Shown here in pieces: positions 8,973 through 18,383 of a DNA stretch of 53,399 nucleotides (position 1 is its first letter; every line of letters begins with the position of its first letter). A program made the translations under genes and the position numbers. Source of the DNA: an uncultured bacterium (GTDB taxonomy: Bacteria > Myxococcota_A > UBA9042 > PHBI01); assembly GCA_938040325.1 (NCBI GenBank), contig CALHXW010000131.1:1-53399 (forward strand), read 5' to 3'. The notes below the pieces were generated by a model. That model did no database searches, was not told where the DNA came from, and was given only the letters and a program-made list of their open reading frames with translations.

Positions 8973-11375
8973 ATGGCCGAGAATGCACCGCTTCAAGCGC
9001 ACCAACTCCTGCGGCCCTGCCTGCCGGAGGAGCTCTCGTTCAAGACCACCGACGAGCTCGATGATCTCGTGGGTACGGTCGGGCAGCACCGCGCCATGGA
9101 AGCGTTTGAGGTCGGCCTCGGCATCCGGCGCGAGGGCTACAACATCTTTGTGATGGGAACTCAGGGCGTGGGCAAGCACACCGTCGTCAGCCATGTCTTG
9201 CAGGAGCGAGCGGCCGCCGAGGGCGTGCCCAACGACCTCTGTTTCGTCTACAACTACGACCGTGCGCACGAGCCGCGGACCCTCTCGTTGCCTCCAGGGC
9301 GAGGGGCACGTCTGCGCGGCCACATGAAGAACCTTGTGCGTGAGCTGCAGATGACGATCCCGGCGGTCTTCGCCAGCGACACCTACTCAGCACGCGTTCG
9401 CACCATCACCAACGAGCTCGACAAGCTCCAGTCCCAAGCGTTTGAGGCCATCGAGGCTGTTGCCGGCGAGAACGGCCTGGCCGTGGTCCGTTCGCCCGAG
9501 GGCATCAGCTTTGCGCCCTTCAACGAGGCTCGAGACGGCGTGCTCGACGACGATGACGTTGCTCAGCTGCCGGACGAGCTACGCGAGCCACTTGAGGCGA
9601 AGGTCGCCGAGATGGAGGACCAGCTTCACGCGTTCGCTGGAAGCCTTCCGCGTTGGCGCAAGGACACCCGCGACAAGCTCAAGGCGCTGGTCGAGGAGGT
9701 CACCCGCAACGAAGTGGAGGCGCTGATCGACTCGCTGCGTGACGACTACAGCGATCTGCCCGCGGTCCTAGACTTCTTTGACGCTGTCCAAAGCGACATC
9801 GTCGAGCAGGTGTTTCTCTTTCAGGAAGCCGATGACGGCGAGGAAGGCGGCGGGCCGCCGATGCAGATGGCGCCGCCTAGCTCGACGCCGGTCAACCTCC
9901 GGCGCTACGAGGTCAACGTCCTCGTCGACCATGCACACTCTACTGGCGCACCGGTGATCTACGAAGATAGCCCGGACCTGAGTCGTCTCATCGGTCGCAT
10001 CGAGCACCTGACCGAGATGGGCATGATGGTGACCGACCACACCCTCATCAAGCCTGGCGTCGCGCACCGCGCCAATGGCGGCTACCTCATCTTGGACGCC
10101 CGCCGTCTGGTTCAAGGGCCCTTCGCGTGGAGCGAGCTCAAGCGTATGTTGCGAGCTCAGCTGATCCGGATGGACAGCCCGGGCGGTCGCTCGAGCCTGA
10201 ACACCCAGCAGAGCTTGACGCCGGAAGCGATTCCGCTGGACGTGAAGGTTGTGCTGCTTGGCGACCCCCGGCTCTACTATGAGCTGCTGGCGCTCGACCC
10301 TGAGTTCGAGCGGCACTTCAAGATCTGCGCAGCCTTCGAGGAGCAGGTTCCTCGCAACCTTGCGCACACGATGCTGGTTGCGCGCTTGATCGCGACCAAG
10401 GTGCGGGCCAAGGGCTTGCGTCCACTCACCGCGTCAGCGGTAGGTCGCGTCATCGAAGAGGGCGCGCGCGAGGTGGAAGACCAAGACTACGTCTCCGCCA
10501 ACCTGTCACAGCTCTTCAACCTGCTCGACGAAGCGGACTACTGGGCCGCCAAGCGTGGCGTCGACATGACCGACGACGTCGATGTGGATGAGGCGCTTGC
10601 AGCGAGCGACCGGCGCGGCTCGCAGCCTCGGGACTACCACCACGAGGCGGTGCGACGCGGGACCATCCTTGTTGATACCGATGGCAGCGTGGTCGGCCAG
10701 ATCAATGGACTGGCGGTCGTGGCCGCGGGTAACTTTGAGTTTGGGCGTCCCAGCCGCATCACGGCGACCGCCCGCGTCGGCGATGGCGAGGTCGTCGACA
10801 TCGAGCGCGAGGTCCGTCTGTCGGGCAGCCTGCACTCCAAGGGCGTGATGATCATCCAGGCGCTGCTGAGCAAGCGGTACGCCGGTGAGCAGCCTCTGTC
10901 GCTGTCGGGCAGCCTGGTGTTTGAGCAGTCGTACGGAATGATCGATGGCGACAGCGCTAGCTTGGCAGAGCTGATGGCGCTGCTGAGCGCCGTGACCGGG
11001 ATTCCGATCCTGCAGTCGCGCGCAGTCACAGGCTCCATCAACCAGCAGGGAGAGATTCAAGCGATCGGCGGCGTCAATCCCAAGATCGAGGGCTTCTTCG
11101 GGCTCTGCGAGGAGCGTGGACTCACGGGCTCGCAGGGGGTTGTCGTGCCGGCCTCGAACGTCAAGAACCTCATGCTGAGACGGCGGGTTGTGGACGCAGC
11201 AACGGCAGGGAAGTTTCACGTGTGGGCCGTCGCCGATCTCGACGATGCCATCCCGCTGTTGACGGGCGTTGACGCGGAGACGTTCAACGCACGCGTTCGG
11301 GAGAGCCTCATCGACTTCTACGAGCAGCGGTGCAAGTTCGCGCGTATGATTCGTGACACCGGTGGTCGTATCTGA
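8973..11375 (+). CDS. Lon-related AAA+ ATP-dependent protease (AAA_32 type)
   Basis: The 800-residue protein is of the Lon-related class with an N-terminal ATPase and C-terminal Lon protease domain. Walker A is GTQGVGKHT (about residues 62-70). The long insertion at about 110-280 is rich in charged helices, probably a coiled coil. An AAA core with HRANGGYLILD (Walker B-like) lies near residues 370-380. The protease domain has the Ser-Lys dyad: Ser661 in GDSAS and Lys704 in NPKIEG. Length and architecture fit the LonC/AAA_32-type subfamily rather than classical Lon. It is expected to degrade misfolded or regulatory proteins in the cytoplasm. GGAGG lies five bases before the ATG. The stop overlaps the next start (TGATG), the first of a series of coupled junctions. 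Confidence 0.93.
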   Translation: MAENAPLQAHQLLRPCLPEELSFKTTDELDDLVGTVGQHRAMEAFEVGLGIRREGYNIFVMGTQGVGKHTVVSHVLQERAAAEGVPNDLCFVYNYDRAHEPRTLSLPPGRGARLRGHMKNLVRELQMTIPAVFASDTYSARVRTITNELDKLQSQAFEAIEAVAGENGLAVVRSPEGISFAPFNEARDGVLDDDDVAQLPDELREPLEAKVAEMEDQLHAFAGSLPRWRKDTRDKLKALVEEVTRNEVEALIDSLRDDYSDLPAVLDFFDAVQSDIVEQVFLFQEADDGEEGGGPPMQMAPPSSTPVNLRRYEVNVLVDHAHSTGAPVIYEDSPDLSRLIGRIEHLTEMGMMVTDHTLIKPGVAHRANGGYLILDARRLVQGPFAWSELKRMLRAQLIRMDSPGGRSSLNTQQSLTPEAIPLDVKVVLLGDPRLYYELLALDPEFERHFKICAAFEEQVPRNLAHTMLVARLIATKVRAKGLRPLTASAVGRVIEEGAREVEDQDYVSANLSQLFNLLDEADYWAAKRGVDMTDDVDVDEALAASDRRGSQPRDYHHEAVRRGTILVDTDGSVVGQINGLAVVAAGNFEFGRPSRITATARVGDGEVVDIEREVRLSGSLHSKGVMIIQALLSKRYAGEQPLSLSGSLVFEQSYGMIDGDSASLAELMALLSAVTGIPILQSRAVTGSINQQGEIQAIGGVNPKIEGFFGLCEERGLTGSQGVVVPASNVKNLMLRRRVVDAATAGKFHVWAVADLDDAIPLLTGVDAETFNARVRESLIDFYEQRCKFARMIRDTGGRI

Positions 11376-12679
11376 TGAGGCGTTTGACGCTCACACAACG
11401 CGCGCTGGCGCTCGTCGTGGTTGGGGTGCTCGGCTGCGGGGATGACGATGCGGCCAGCGGCGACGTCGGTGGCGATACGTCCAGCGAGACAGACACGACC
11501 GTAGATGCTGGTTCGGACACGACGCCTCTTGCGGACACGACGCCGCTTACGGACACGACGCCGCTTGCGGACACAGCGGCACCGGTCGACACGGCGCCTC
11601 CGGCCGACACGACGCCTTCGGCCGACACGACGCCTTCGGCCGACACGACGCCTCCGGCCGACACAACGCCTCCGGCCGACACGACGCCTCCGGCCGACAC
11701 GGCGCCTCCGGCCGACACGGCGCCTCCGGCCGACACGACGCCTCCGGCCGACACGACGCCTCCGGCCGACACGACGCCTCCGGCCGACACGACGCCTCCG
11801 GCCGACACAACGCCTCCGGCCGACACGACGCCTCCGGCCGACACGACGCCTCCGGCCGACACGACGGGTGCTCCTGACACGTCGGTTGCCGGTCCGTTCA
11901 CGGTCACCGCCACCACCGTGACGGTGGCAGGCTACGCGAGCGATCTCTTCACCCCAGATGGTCCCGGTCCGTACCCAGCCATCGTCTTCGCGCCAGGCTT
12001 TCAGCTCCCAGGGTCGAGCTTCGCGTACCTCGGTGAACACCTCGCGAGCTGGGGCATTGTGACCCTGATCCCGACCTACGGGGACTCGGCTTTTGCTGCG
12101 ATCGACCACCTCGATCTCGCCAATGCGACGCTCGATGGGCTCGATGCGCTCGTCTTGGAGTCGACGGTCGACGCCAACCAGCTGGGCGTTGCAGGCCACT
12201 CACGCGGCGGCAAGACCTCGATCTTGGCGGCAACACTCGATGCGCGGGTCCAGGCGGTGTTTGCGCTCGACCCAGTGGACACGCCAGGCGGCCCGCTGAC
12301 ACCAGCAAGTCCCCAGAACCCGAGCGTGACGCCGGAGCTCATGGGTGGCCTGACCGTGCCGCTTGGCCTCATCGGCAGCGAGCTCGGCAACGAGTCCGTG
12401 AGCACGTTCGCCCCGGCCTGTGCGCCGGCCGACGAGAACTACGAGCAGTACATGGCTCACACGGCATCGACGGTTCGTCACCAGTGGGTCGTCGCGGACG
12501 GTGGGCACAACGACTTCGCGGAGGACCTCCCGCCGCTCTTGGTGTTGGCGTGCCCCGCGGGTTCGACCCCAGAGGCCGCGCGGATCAGCGCACGTCGTCA
12601 TGCGGTTGCGTTCCTAAAGGTCTATCTCGCGGGCGACACCACGTTTGCTCCCTTGTTGGCAGGCTCAGAGGTGCCATGA
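11375..12679 (+). CDS. Chlorophyllase-like alpha/beta hydrolase lipoprotein with DTTPPA repeats
   Basis: This 434-residue protein starts with a lipoprotein signal peptide (GVLGC, lipidated Cys at 21). An Asp/Thr/Pro linker of about 140 residues follows, built from six-residue DTTPPA units. The catalytic domain covers about residues 170-430. It has GHSRGG with nucleophile Ser276, the motif typical of chlorophyllase/dienelactone-hydrolase-like enzymes, an Asp in FALDPVD and a likely catalytic His378 in GGHNDF. The linker probably holds the enzyme away from the outer membrane (inference). The start codon overlaps the protease stop by one base and the stop overlaps gatC by four bases. An exported enzyme is thus embedded among housekeeping genes. 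The substrate is unknown. Confidence 0.88.
   Translation: MRRLTLTQRALALVVVGVLGCGDDDAASGDVGGDTSSETDTTVDAGSDTTPLADTTPLTDTTPLADTAAPVDTAPPADTTPSADTTPSADTTPPADTTPPADTTPPADTAPPADTAPPADTTPPADTTPPADTTPPADTTPPADTTPPADTTPPADTTPPADTTGAPDTSVAGPFTVTATTVTVAGYASDLFTPDGPGPYPAIVFAPGFQLPGSSFAYLGEHLASWGIVTLIPTYGDSAFAAIDHLDLANATLDGLDALVLESTVDANQLGVAGHSRGGKTSILAATLDARVQAVFALDPVDTPGGPLTPASPQNPSVTPELMGGLTVPLGLIGSELGNESVSTFAPACAPADENYEQYMAHTASTVRHQWVVADGGHNDFAEDLPPLLVLACPAGSTPEAARISARRHAVAFLKVYLAGDTTFAPLLAGSEVP
11516..11875 (+). repeat. 18-bp tandem repeat (about 20 units) encoding DTTPPA
   Basis: About 20 in-frame units of the form GACACGACGCCTCCGGCC follow each other without gaps. The early units vary (DTTPLA, DTAAPV, DTTPSA), while the last seven full units encode DTTPPA identically. 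The near-identity at DNA level points to recent slippage or recombination. Changes in copy number would keep the frame. Confidence 0.95.
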
Positions 12680-12951
12680 GACTCGATATTGACCACATCG
12701 CCCGGCTCGCCCAGCTAGAGCTCACGCCCGACGAGCGTGAGCGCTTCGGTTCACAGCTCGAGGCAATTGTTGGCTACTGCGCTAGCCTCGACGCGTACGC
12801 CACCGACGGTGTGGAGCCGACGCTTCATCCGATCCCGCATGCGACCCCGCTTCGTGCGGATGCGGTCGGGGCGCATCTCAGCCACGAGGCTGCGACCGCC
12901 AACGCGCCAGCCACCGATGAAGACGCCTTCGTCGTTCCGAGGGTTGTCTGA
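12676..12951 (+). CDS. gatC: Asp-tRNA(Asn)/Glu-tRNA(Gln) amidotransferase subunit C
   Basis: The 91-residue protein starts [16 protein letters not shown] and has the family's Glu/Arg-rich helix (LTPDERERF) and the C-terminal tail LRADAV...FVVPRVV. GatC stabilises GatA in the GatCAB complex, which amidates mischarged Glu-tRNA(Gln) and/or Asp-tRNA(Asn). The start is fixed by the ATGA overlap with the upstream gene and by family length; a longer frame upstream (from 12484) is spurious. It is followed by gatA in a TGATG overlap. Confidence 0.95.
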   Translation: MRLDIDHIARLAQLELTPDERERFGSQLEAIVGYCASLDAYATDGVEPTLHPIPHATPLRADAVGAHLSHEAATANAPATDEDAFVVPRVV

Positions 12952-14411
12952 TGCAGCACGTGTGTGAGACGCCGCTGACGATCGAGGGCGCGCTCGCGGC
13001 ACAAGCAAGCGGCGAGACGTCCGCGTTGGAGCTGACAGAGGCAGCGCTTGCTCGTGCCGAAGCCACAGCTTCGCTGAATGCGTGGGCTCTTGTTGACGCC
13101 GATGGCGCCCGTGCGCAGGCAGAAGCCATCGACATGCGCCGCGCGGCCGGCGAGCCGCTTGGACCTCTCGCCGGCGTGCCGATCGGCGTCAAAGACCAGA
13201 TCTGCACAAAGGGACTCCGCACGACAGCCGCGTCGAAGATCCTCGAGAACTTCGTGCCGCCCTATGACGCGACGGTCGTTTCTAGGCTGCGTCAGGCTGA
13301 CGCGATCATCGTCGGCAAGCTCAACCAGGATGAGTTTGCGATGGGCTCGTCGAACGAGCGCTCGCTGTTTGGTCCCGCGTTCAACCCCCACGACGGGACC
13401 AGAGTTCCAGGCGGGTCGTCAGGTGGTTCGGCGGCTGCAGTCGCTGCTGGCAGCTGCGTGGCGTCGCTCGGCACGGACACCGGCGGCTCGATTCGACAAC
13501 CGGCGAGCTTTTGTGGCGTCGTCGGACTCAAGCCGACGTATGGGCGCGTCAGCCGCTGGGGGGCGATTGCCTTTGCGTCGAGCCTCGACCAGGTCGGCCC
13601 TCTCGGCCGGTCCGTTCGAGACGTTGCGGCGGTCTACGGCGTGATCGCTGGCCATGACCCACTGGACTCGACCTCGTTAACCCACGCGGTCGAAGCGCCG
13701 AACTATGCGGTCGACGGTTCCCTTGCTGGGCTGCGCGTTGGCGTCCCGCAAGAGTACTTCATCGATGGGATTGAGCCTGCCGTGAAGGCGTCTGTGGACG
13801 CGGCTCTCGGCCAACTTGAGCAGCTCGGCGCGACGTGCGTGCCTGTCTCGCTGCCCCACACGGAAGCGGCGGTTGCGACCTACTACTTGCTCGCCACTGC
13901 AGAGGCGTCGTCGAACCTGTCTCGCTACGACGGCATTCGCTACGGCCACCGCACATCCGAGTCGGTCTCCGACATCGGAGCGCTCTACGCCAAGAGCCGC
14001 GCGGAGGGCTTCGGCGACGAGGTGAAGCGGCGCATCATCTTGGGCACGTTCGTGCTCTCAAGCGGCTACTACGACGCGTTCTACCTCAAGGCACAGAAGG
14101 TTCGGACGTTGATTCGCCGAGACTTCGATGCAGCGTTTGCCGATGTCGACGTGCTGGCAACACCGACGTCGCCAGTGACCGCCTTCAAGGTCGGCGAGCA
14201 CGTCACCGACCCTCTGCAGATGTACCTCATGGACATCTTCACGATCCCGTCGTCGCTCGCAGGGAACACGAGCCTCAACCTGCCGTGTGGCGTCGACTCT
14301 GCCGGGCTTCCGATTGGCCTGCAGCTGATTGCGCCGCCCCTCGGTGAGGCCCGGTTGCTCTCGATCGCCGAGCGCCTGGAGCGGAAGCTAGGCAACTGGG
14401 GAGGCCGCTGA
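12951..14411 (+). CDS. gatA: Asp-tRNA(Asn)/Glu-tRNA(Gln) amidotransferase subunit A
   Basis: A full-length 486-residue amidase-signature enzyme. The catalytic Lys81 (GVKDQ), cis-Ser156 (GGSSGGS) and nucleophile Ser180 ([11 protein letters not shown]) are all present, with the same spacing as the K79/S154/S178 triad of Staphylococcus aureus GatA. It releases ammonia from Gln or Asn and passes it to GatB. The gene starts in a TGATG overlap with gatC and ends in one with gatB, so the three subunits are probably made in fixed proportions. Confidence 0.97.
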   Translation: MQHVCETPLTIEGALAAQASGETSALELTEAALARAEATASLNAWALVDADGARAQAEAIDMRRAAGEPLGPLAGVPIGVKDQICTKGLRTTAASKILENFVPPYDATVVSRLRQADAIIVGKLNQDEFAMGSSNERSLFGPAFNPHDGTRVPGGSSGGSAAAVAAGSCVASLGTDTGGSIRQPASFCGVVGLKPTYGRVSRWGAIAFASSLDQVGPLGRSVRDVAAVYGVIAGHDPLDSTSLTHAVEAPNYAVDGSLAGLRVGVPQEYFIDGIEPAVKASVDAALGQLEQLGATCVPVSLPHTEAAVATYYLLATAEASSNLSRYDGIRYGHRTSESVSDIGALYAKSRAEGFGDEVKRRIILGTFVLSSGYYDAFYLKAQKVRTLIRRDFDAAFADVDVLATPTSPVTAFKVGEHVTDPLQMYLMDIFTIPSSLAGNTSLNLPCGVDSAGLPIGLQLIAPPLGEARLLSIAERLERKLGNWGGR

Positions 14412-15862
14412 TGGCGCACAGTGACTGGGAAGCCGTGATCGGGCTTGAGATCCACGTGCAGCTCGCGACGTCATCGAAGATCTTCTCCGCCGCTTCTGCT
14501 GGCTTTGGCGAGCGACCCAACACGTCGGTTGATCCCGTCACGCTGGGCATGCCGGGCGTGCTGCCGGTCCTCAATCGCGAGGTGGTGGAGCTGGCGATGC
14601 GGCTTGGGCTTGCGCTGGGATGCACGATCGACCAGTCAAGTCGCTTCGCGCGCAAGCACTACTTCTATCCAGACCTGCCTAAGGGCTATCAGATCAGTCA
14701 GTTTGCCGCGCCCATCTGCCAAGGCGGTGAGGTGCGTTGCGTGGTCGACGGTGAGGTCTTGAGTTTCCGTCTCAACCGCATCCACCTTGAAGAGGATGCC
14801 GGCAAGAACGTGCACGACCAGCGCAACGACCGGTCGCTCGTGGACTTCAACCGGGCCGGTGTGCCGCTGGTCGAGATTGTCAGCGAACCCGACCTACGCA
14901 GCGCAGCCCACGCGGTCGCTTACATGAAAGCCGTCCACCAAGTCGTGGTCGCCCTCGGCGTCTCTGATGGCAACATGGAGCGCGGGAACTTCCGGTGCGA
15001 CGCCAACGTCTCGGTGCGCCGCCGGGGTGCAAAAGCCTATGGAACGCGCACCGAGGTGAAAAACGTCAACAGTTTCCGCTTCATCGGCCGGGCCGTCACC
15101 TACGAGATCGACCGGCAGATCGGCCTCATCGAAGCCGGTGGGGAGGTTACACAGGAGACGCGTGGCTGGGACGACGAGGCGGGCATCACGCGCTCTCAGC
15201 GCAGCAAGGAAGAGGCGTACGACTACCGCTACTTCCCCGATCCCGATCTGCTGCCCGTCGTTATTGACGACGCGTGGCTCGCGTCGGTTCGGGCGACGTT
15301 GCCGGAGCTGCCGCTCGACCGCTGGCGGCGCTTCCAGGACGAGCTCGGGCTGTCGGCCTATGACGCCGATGTGCTGACCCAGTCGGTGGAGCGTGCGAAC
15401 TACTTCGAGCAGGTCGCCAAAGGCGCTGGTGACGCGAAGCTCGCGTCGAACTGGGTCACGGGCGAGCTGATGGCGCAGCTCAATCGCGATGGCGTGGCGC
15501 TAGGCGACAGCCCAGTGGCTGCCGACGCGCTGACGGAGCTGTTGGGGCTGGTCACGGCAGGGACGATCTCGGCCAAGATGGCCAAGACCTGCTTTCAGGC
15601 CATGTACCACAAGGGCGTCTCCGCCAAGGATTGGGTTGCGGCCAACGGCGGACAGATCACCGACCCGGCGGTCATCGCTGAGCACGTCGACACGGTCATC
15701 GCTGCCAACCCAGGCCAAGTGGTTCAGTACCTTGGCGGCAAAGAGAAGCTCCTCGGGTTCTTTGTCGGACAGGTGATGAAGGCGACGCGCGGTAAGGCAA
15801 ACCCAGGGCAGGTCAACACCGTTGTCCGCGAGCGACTGGCGGCGCAGAAGGGAGACTCATGA
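14411..15862 (+). CDS. gatB: Asp-tRNA(Asn)/Glu-tRNA(Gln) amidotransferase subunit B
   Basis: A 483-residue protein with the GatB kinase-like core: WEAVIGLEIHVQL at the N-terminus, the YPDLPKGYQISQ motif, HLEEDAGKN and RCDANVSVR. The C-terminal helical/YqeY-like domain ends in a helix near VNTVVRERLAA. GatB activates the mischarged tRNA with ATP and completes amidation. In the B signature the usual Cys/His metal ligands are not obvious. It overlaps gatA by one base and mtnA by four. Confidence 0.97.
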   Translation: MAHSDWEAVIGLEIHVQLATSSKIFSAASAGFGERPNTSVDPVTLGMPGVLPVLNREVVELAMRLGLALGCTIDQSSRFARKHYFYPDLPKGYQISQFAAPICQGGEVRCVVDGEVLSFRLNRIHLEEDAGKNVHDQRNDRSLVDFNRAGVPLVEIVSEPDLRSAAHAVAYMKAVHQVVVALGVSDGNMERGNFRCDANVSVRRRGAKAYGTRTEVKNVNSFRFIGRAVTYEIDRQIGLIEAGGEVTQETRGWDDEAGITRSQRSKEEAYDYRYFPDPDLLPVVIDDAWLASVRATLPELPLDRWRRFQDELGLSAYDADVLTQSVERANYFEQVAKGAGDAKLASNWVTGELMAQLNRDGVALGDSPVAADALTELLGLVTAGTISAKMAKTCFQAMYHKGVSAKDWVAANGGQITDPAVIAEHVDTVIAANPGQVVQYLGGKEKLLGFFVGQVMKATRGKANPGQVNTVVRERLAAQKGDS

Positions 15863-16905
15863 GTGTGATTCGTCCGATTATCATCGACGCCGATGGCGTC
15901 GTTCAGCTCCTTGACCAGCGTTTGCTTCCCTTCGAAGAGTCCTACGTTCGGTGCGAGAGCGCTGAGGCCGTTGCGGCAGCGATCCAGGCGATGGTTGTGC
16001 GTGGCGCGCCTGCGATTGGTGTCGCAGCAGCCGCGGGGCTTGCCCGCGGGTCGCAGAGCCTCGGTGAGGACAGCTTCGACGACGGGTTCGAGCGCCTGTG
16101 CGCGATCATGGGTGAGTCGCGGCCTACGGCGGTGAACTTGTTCTGGGCGATCGAGCGCATGAAGGGTGTGGCTAGCGCCGACCACGCGAGCGCTGCGGCG
16201 CGGGTCGCAGCCTTGGACGCTGAAGCGAGAGCGATCTTTGCTGAGGATATCGCCATCAATCGTGCCATCGGCAGTCACGGCGAGACCCTCGTTGGACCTG
16301 GGGCCGGTGTGCTGACTCACTGCAACACGGGCAGCCTCGCGACCGCGGGCTACGGGACCGCCCTGGGCGTGATCCGATCTGCGTCCGAGGCTGGCAAGAA
16401 CATCCGAGTGTTCGCTGACGAGACCCGGCCGTACCTTCAGGGCAGCCGACTCACCGTTTGGGAGTGTCAGCGTGAGGGCATCGACGTCACGCTGCTGCCC
16501 GACAGTGCTGCAGGGCACCTGATCGCGTCCGGCGCCGTGGACCTTGCGGTTGTTGGTGCCGACCGGATCGCGGCCAACGGAGACGCTGCCAACAAGATCG
16601 GGACCTACCAGGTCGCGACCATGTGTCAGCGCCATGGCGTGCCGTTCTACGTTGCCGCACCGCTGTCGACCATCGACCGATCGCTGCCCGACGGCAGCGG
16701 AATTCCGATTGAGCAACGATCGGCCACCGAGGTCACGGAGGTGTTTGGCACGCCCGTTGCGCCAGCGGATGTCCCTGTGTTCAACCCGGCGTTTGATGTC
16801 ACACCGGCTGAGCTGATAACGGCGATCATCACAGAGCGCGGCGTGTTGCGTCCGCCCTTCGCCGCCGCAATCGCCGCCGCATTCGCTGCCGACAGCACGG
16901 CGTAA
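15859..16905 (+). CDS. mtnA: S-methyl-5-thioribose-1-phosphate isomerase
   Basis: A 348-residue member of the MtnA / eIF2B-alpha-like family. The catalytic Cys155 (THCNTGSLAT) and Asp235 (VGADRIAANGD) keep the 80-residue spacing of the characterised bacterial enzyme. RGAPAIGVAAAAGLA and ADETRPYLQGSRLT are also present. It isomerises methylthioribose-1-phosphate in methionine salvage. No other salvage gene is in the window. The ATGA overlap with gatB and a GGAG upstream support the start. It is the last gene of the coupled chain. Confidence 0.95.
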   Translation: MSVIRPIIIDADGVVQLLDQRLLPFEESYVRCESAEAVAAAIQAMVVRGAPAIGVAAAAGLARGSQSLGEDSFDDGFERLCAIMGESRPTAVNLFWAIERMKGVASADHASAAARVAALDAEARAIFAEDIAINRAIGSHGETLVGPGAGVLTHCNTGSLATAGYGTALGVIRSASEAGKNIRVFADETRPYLQGSRLTVWECQREGIDVTLLPDSAAGHLIASGAVDLAVVGADRIAANGDAANKIGTYQVATMCQRHGVPFYVAAPLSTIDRSLPDGSGIPIEQRSATEVTEVFGTPVAPADVPVFNPAFDVTPAELITAIITERGVLRPPFAAAIAAAFAADSTA

Positions 16906-16916
16906 CGAGCCGATGC

Positions 16917-16945
16917 TTGACAGCGCCAGATGCCTTCTCTAGGTT
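16917..16945 (+). promoter_or_regulatory. Sigma-70-type promoter of rplU
   Basis: TTGACA (16917-16922), a 17-base spacer and TAGGTT (16940-16945). Transcription would start near 16952, leaving a leader of only about 20 bases that holds the GGAGG ribosome site (16961-16965). Confidence 0.75.
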
Positions 16946-16971
16946 CCCGCTTCCTTATTTGGAGGTGGCCG

Positions 16972-17283
16972 ATGTACGCGGTGATCGCAACTGGTGGAAA
17001 GCAATACAGAGTCGAGCAAGGTGACATCGTCACCATCGAGCGCCTTTCGGGTGAGCTCGGAGACTCGGTGAACTTCGACCAGGTATTGGCCTTGGGTGAG
17101 GGCGAAGGCCTGAAGCTCGGCGCCCCGACGGTCGCTGGTGCTGCTGTGAGCGGCAAGATCGTCGGGCAGGGACGCACCCGGAAGATGATCATCTTCAAGT
17201 TCCGTCGTCGGAAGAACTACAAGCGTAAGAACGGCCATCGGCAGTACTTCACGCGCGTTCGTATCGAGGGCATCACCGGCTAA
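16972..17283 (+). CDS. rplU: 50S ribosomal protein L21
   Basis: A 103-residue protein starting MYAVIATGGKQYRVEQGD, the hallmark of bL21, with the C-terminal basic stretch KMIIFKFRRRKNYKRKNGHR that binds 23S rRNA. The start at 16972 sits six bases after GGAGG. An in-frame ATG at 16930 lies upstream of the predicted transcription start and is rejected. In most bacteria rplU is followed by rpmA (L27) and then obg; here only 59 bases separate rplU from obg and no L27 frame is present. Confidence 0.97.
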   Translation: MYAVIATGGKQYRVEQGDIVTIERLSGELGDSVNFDQVLALGEGEGLKLGAPTVAGAAVSGKIVGQGRTRKMIIFKFRRRKNYKRKNGHRQYFTRVRIEGITG

Positions 17284-17342
17284 TGCCGGCGAGGCGCGAC
17301 CTTCGTGCCTCCGACGATTAGACAGCAGCCCTGGATCTCCCG

Positions 17343-18383
17343 ATGCAGTTCGTTGATGAAGCGACGGTCGAGGTGGTCGCCGGAGCTGGTGGTAAAGGCG
17401 TCATTAGCTTTCGTCGTGAATCTCACGTCGCGTTCGGTGGTCCCGATGGCGGCAACGGAGGTCGCGGCGGTGATGTCGTCGTGTTTGCGACCAGTCGTGT
17501 CGTGACGCTTCTCGATCACCGCTACAAGCGCTGGTACAAGGGCAAAGCCGGCGACAACGGCGGGGCCAAGAACTGCACCGGGCGCTCAGCCGACCCGATT
17601 CGCGTGCCCGTCCCCATCGGGACAGTGCTCACGGATGAGACGACCGGCGACGTCATCGCAGACCTCTCCACGGACGGCCAGGAGGTCGTAGTTGCTCGCG
17701 GCGGACGCGGGGGGCAGGGCAACGCTCGGTTCCAGACGTCAACGCGGCAGACGCCACGTTTCGCCCAAGACGGCGAGGCGGGCGAGTCGCGCACGATCGG
17801 TCTGAGCCTCAAGCTTGTGGCTGACGTCGGACTGCTTGGGCTGCCGAACGCCGGCAAGAGCACGTTCTTGCGCGCTGTCACGGAGAGCCAAGCGCGCGTT
17901 GGCGCGTACCCGTTCACAACGCTCGTCCCCAACCTTGGCGTGTACCGCCGCGGTGACCGGGACCTCGTGATTGCCGACATCCCCGGGCTCATCGAGGGCG
18001 CGCACGAGGGGCAGGGGCTTGGCGACCGTTTCCTCAAGCACGTCGAGCGCACAAGAGTCCTCATCCACCTCTTGTCGCTGTCGCCCGATGCGCCCGACGC
18101 CACAGAGGCATGGCGCGTCGTCAACAATGAGCTCGCGCAGCGCTCTGCTGAGCTTCGGAGTCGTCCGCAGCTGGTGGTGCTAAACAAGATCGATGTGCTC
18201 GATGACCGCTATGAGCTCGACCTCTGGCGTGAAGCCTTTGCAGAGCTGGGCGTTGAGGTCCTGGTGATGAGCGGTCTGACCGGCGAGAACGTCCACGAGA
18301 TCATGACACAGGTCCTCGAGCTCATTCCAGCGAAGCTTGGCGAGGAAGAAGACGACACGCCGAAGCCGTGGTCGCCCGTCTAG
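17343..18383 (+). CDS. obg: GTPase Obg
   Basis: A 346-residue protein with the Gly-rich Obg domain (about residues 1-158: AGAGGKGV, GGPDGGNGGRGGDV, ARGGRGGQGNARF). The G domain follows: G1 GLPNAGKST (166-174), G3 DIPG and G4 NKID. It ends shortly after the G domain and has no C-terminal OCT domain, as in many Gram-negative Obg proteins. It acts in large ribosomal subunit assembly and stress control. No strong Shine-Dalgarno is visible, so it is probably read through from the rplU promoter. Confidence 0.96.
   Translation: MQFVDEATVEVVAGAGGKGVISFRRESHVAFGGPDGGNGGRGGDVVVFATSRVVTLLDHRYKRWYKGKAGDNGGAKNCTGRSADPIRVPVPIGTVLTDETTGDVIADLSTDGQEVVVARGGRGGQGNARFQTSTRQTPRFAQDGEAGESRTIGLSLKLVADVGLLGLPNAGKSTFLRAVTESQARVGAYPFTTLVPNLGVYRRGDRDLVIADIPGLIEGAHEGQGLGDRFLKHVERTRVLIHLLSLSPDAPDATEAWRVVNNELAQRSAELRSRPQLVVLNKIDVLDDRYELDLWREAFAELGVEVLVMSGLTGENVHEIMTQVLELIPAKLGEEEDDTPKPWSPV

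Noticed and set aside
11516..11875. Possible CRISPR-like array
   Set aside because: The 18-bp units are contiguous with no spacers and are in frame within a lipoprotein gene.
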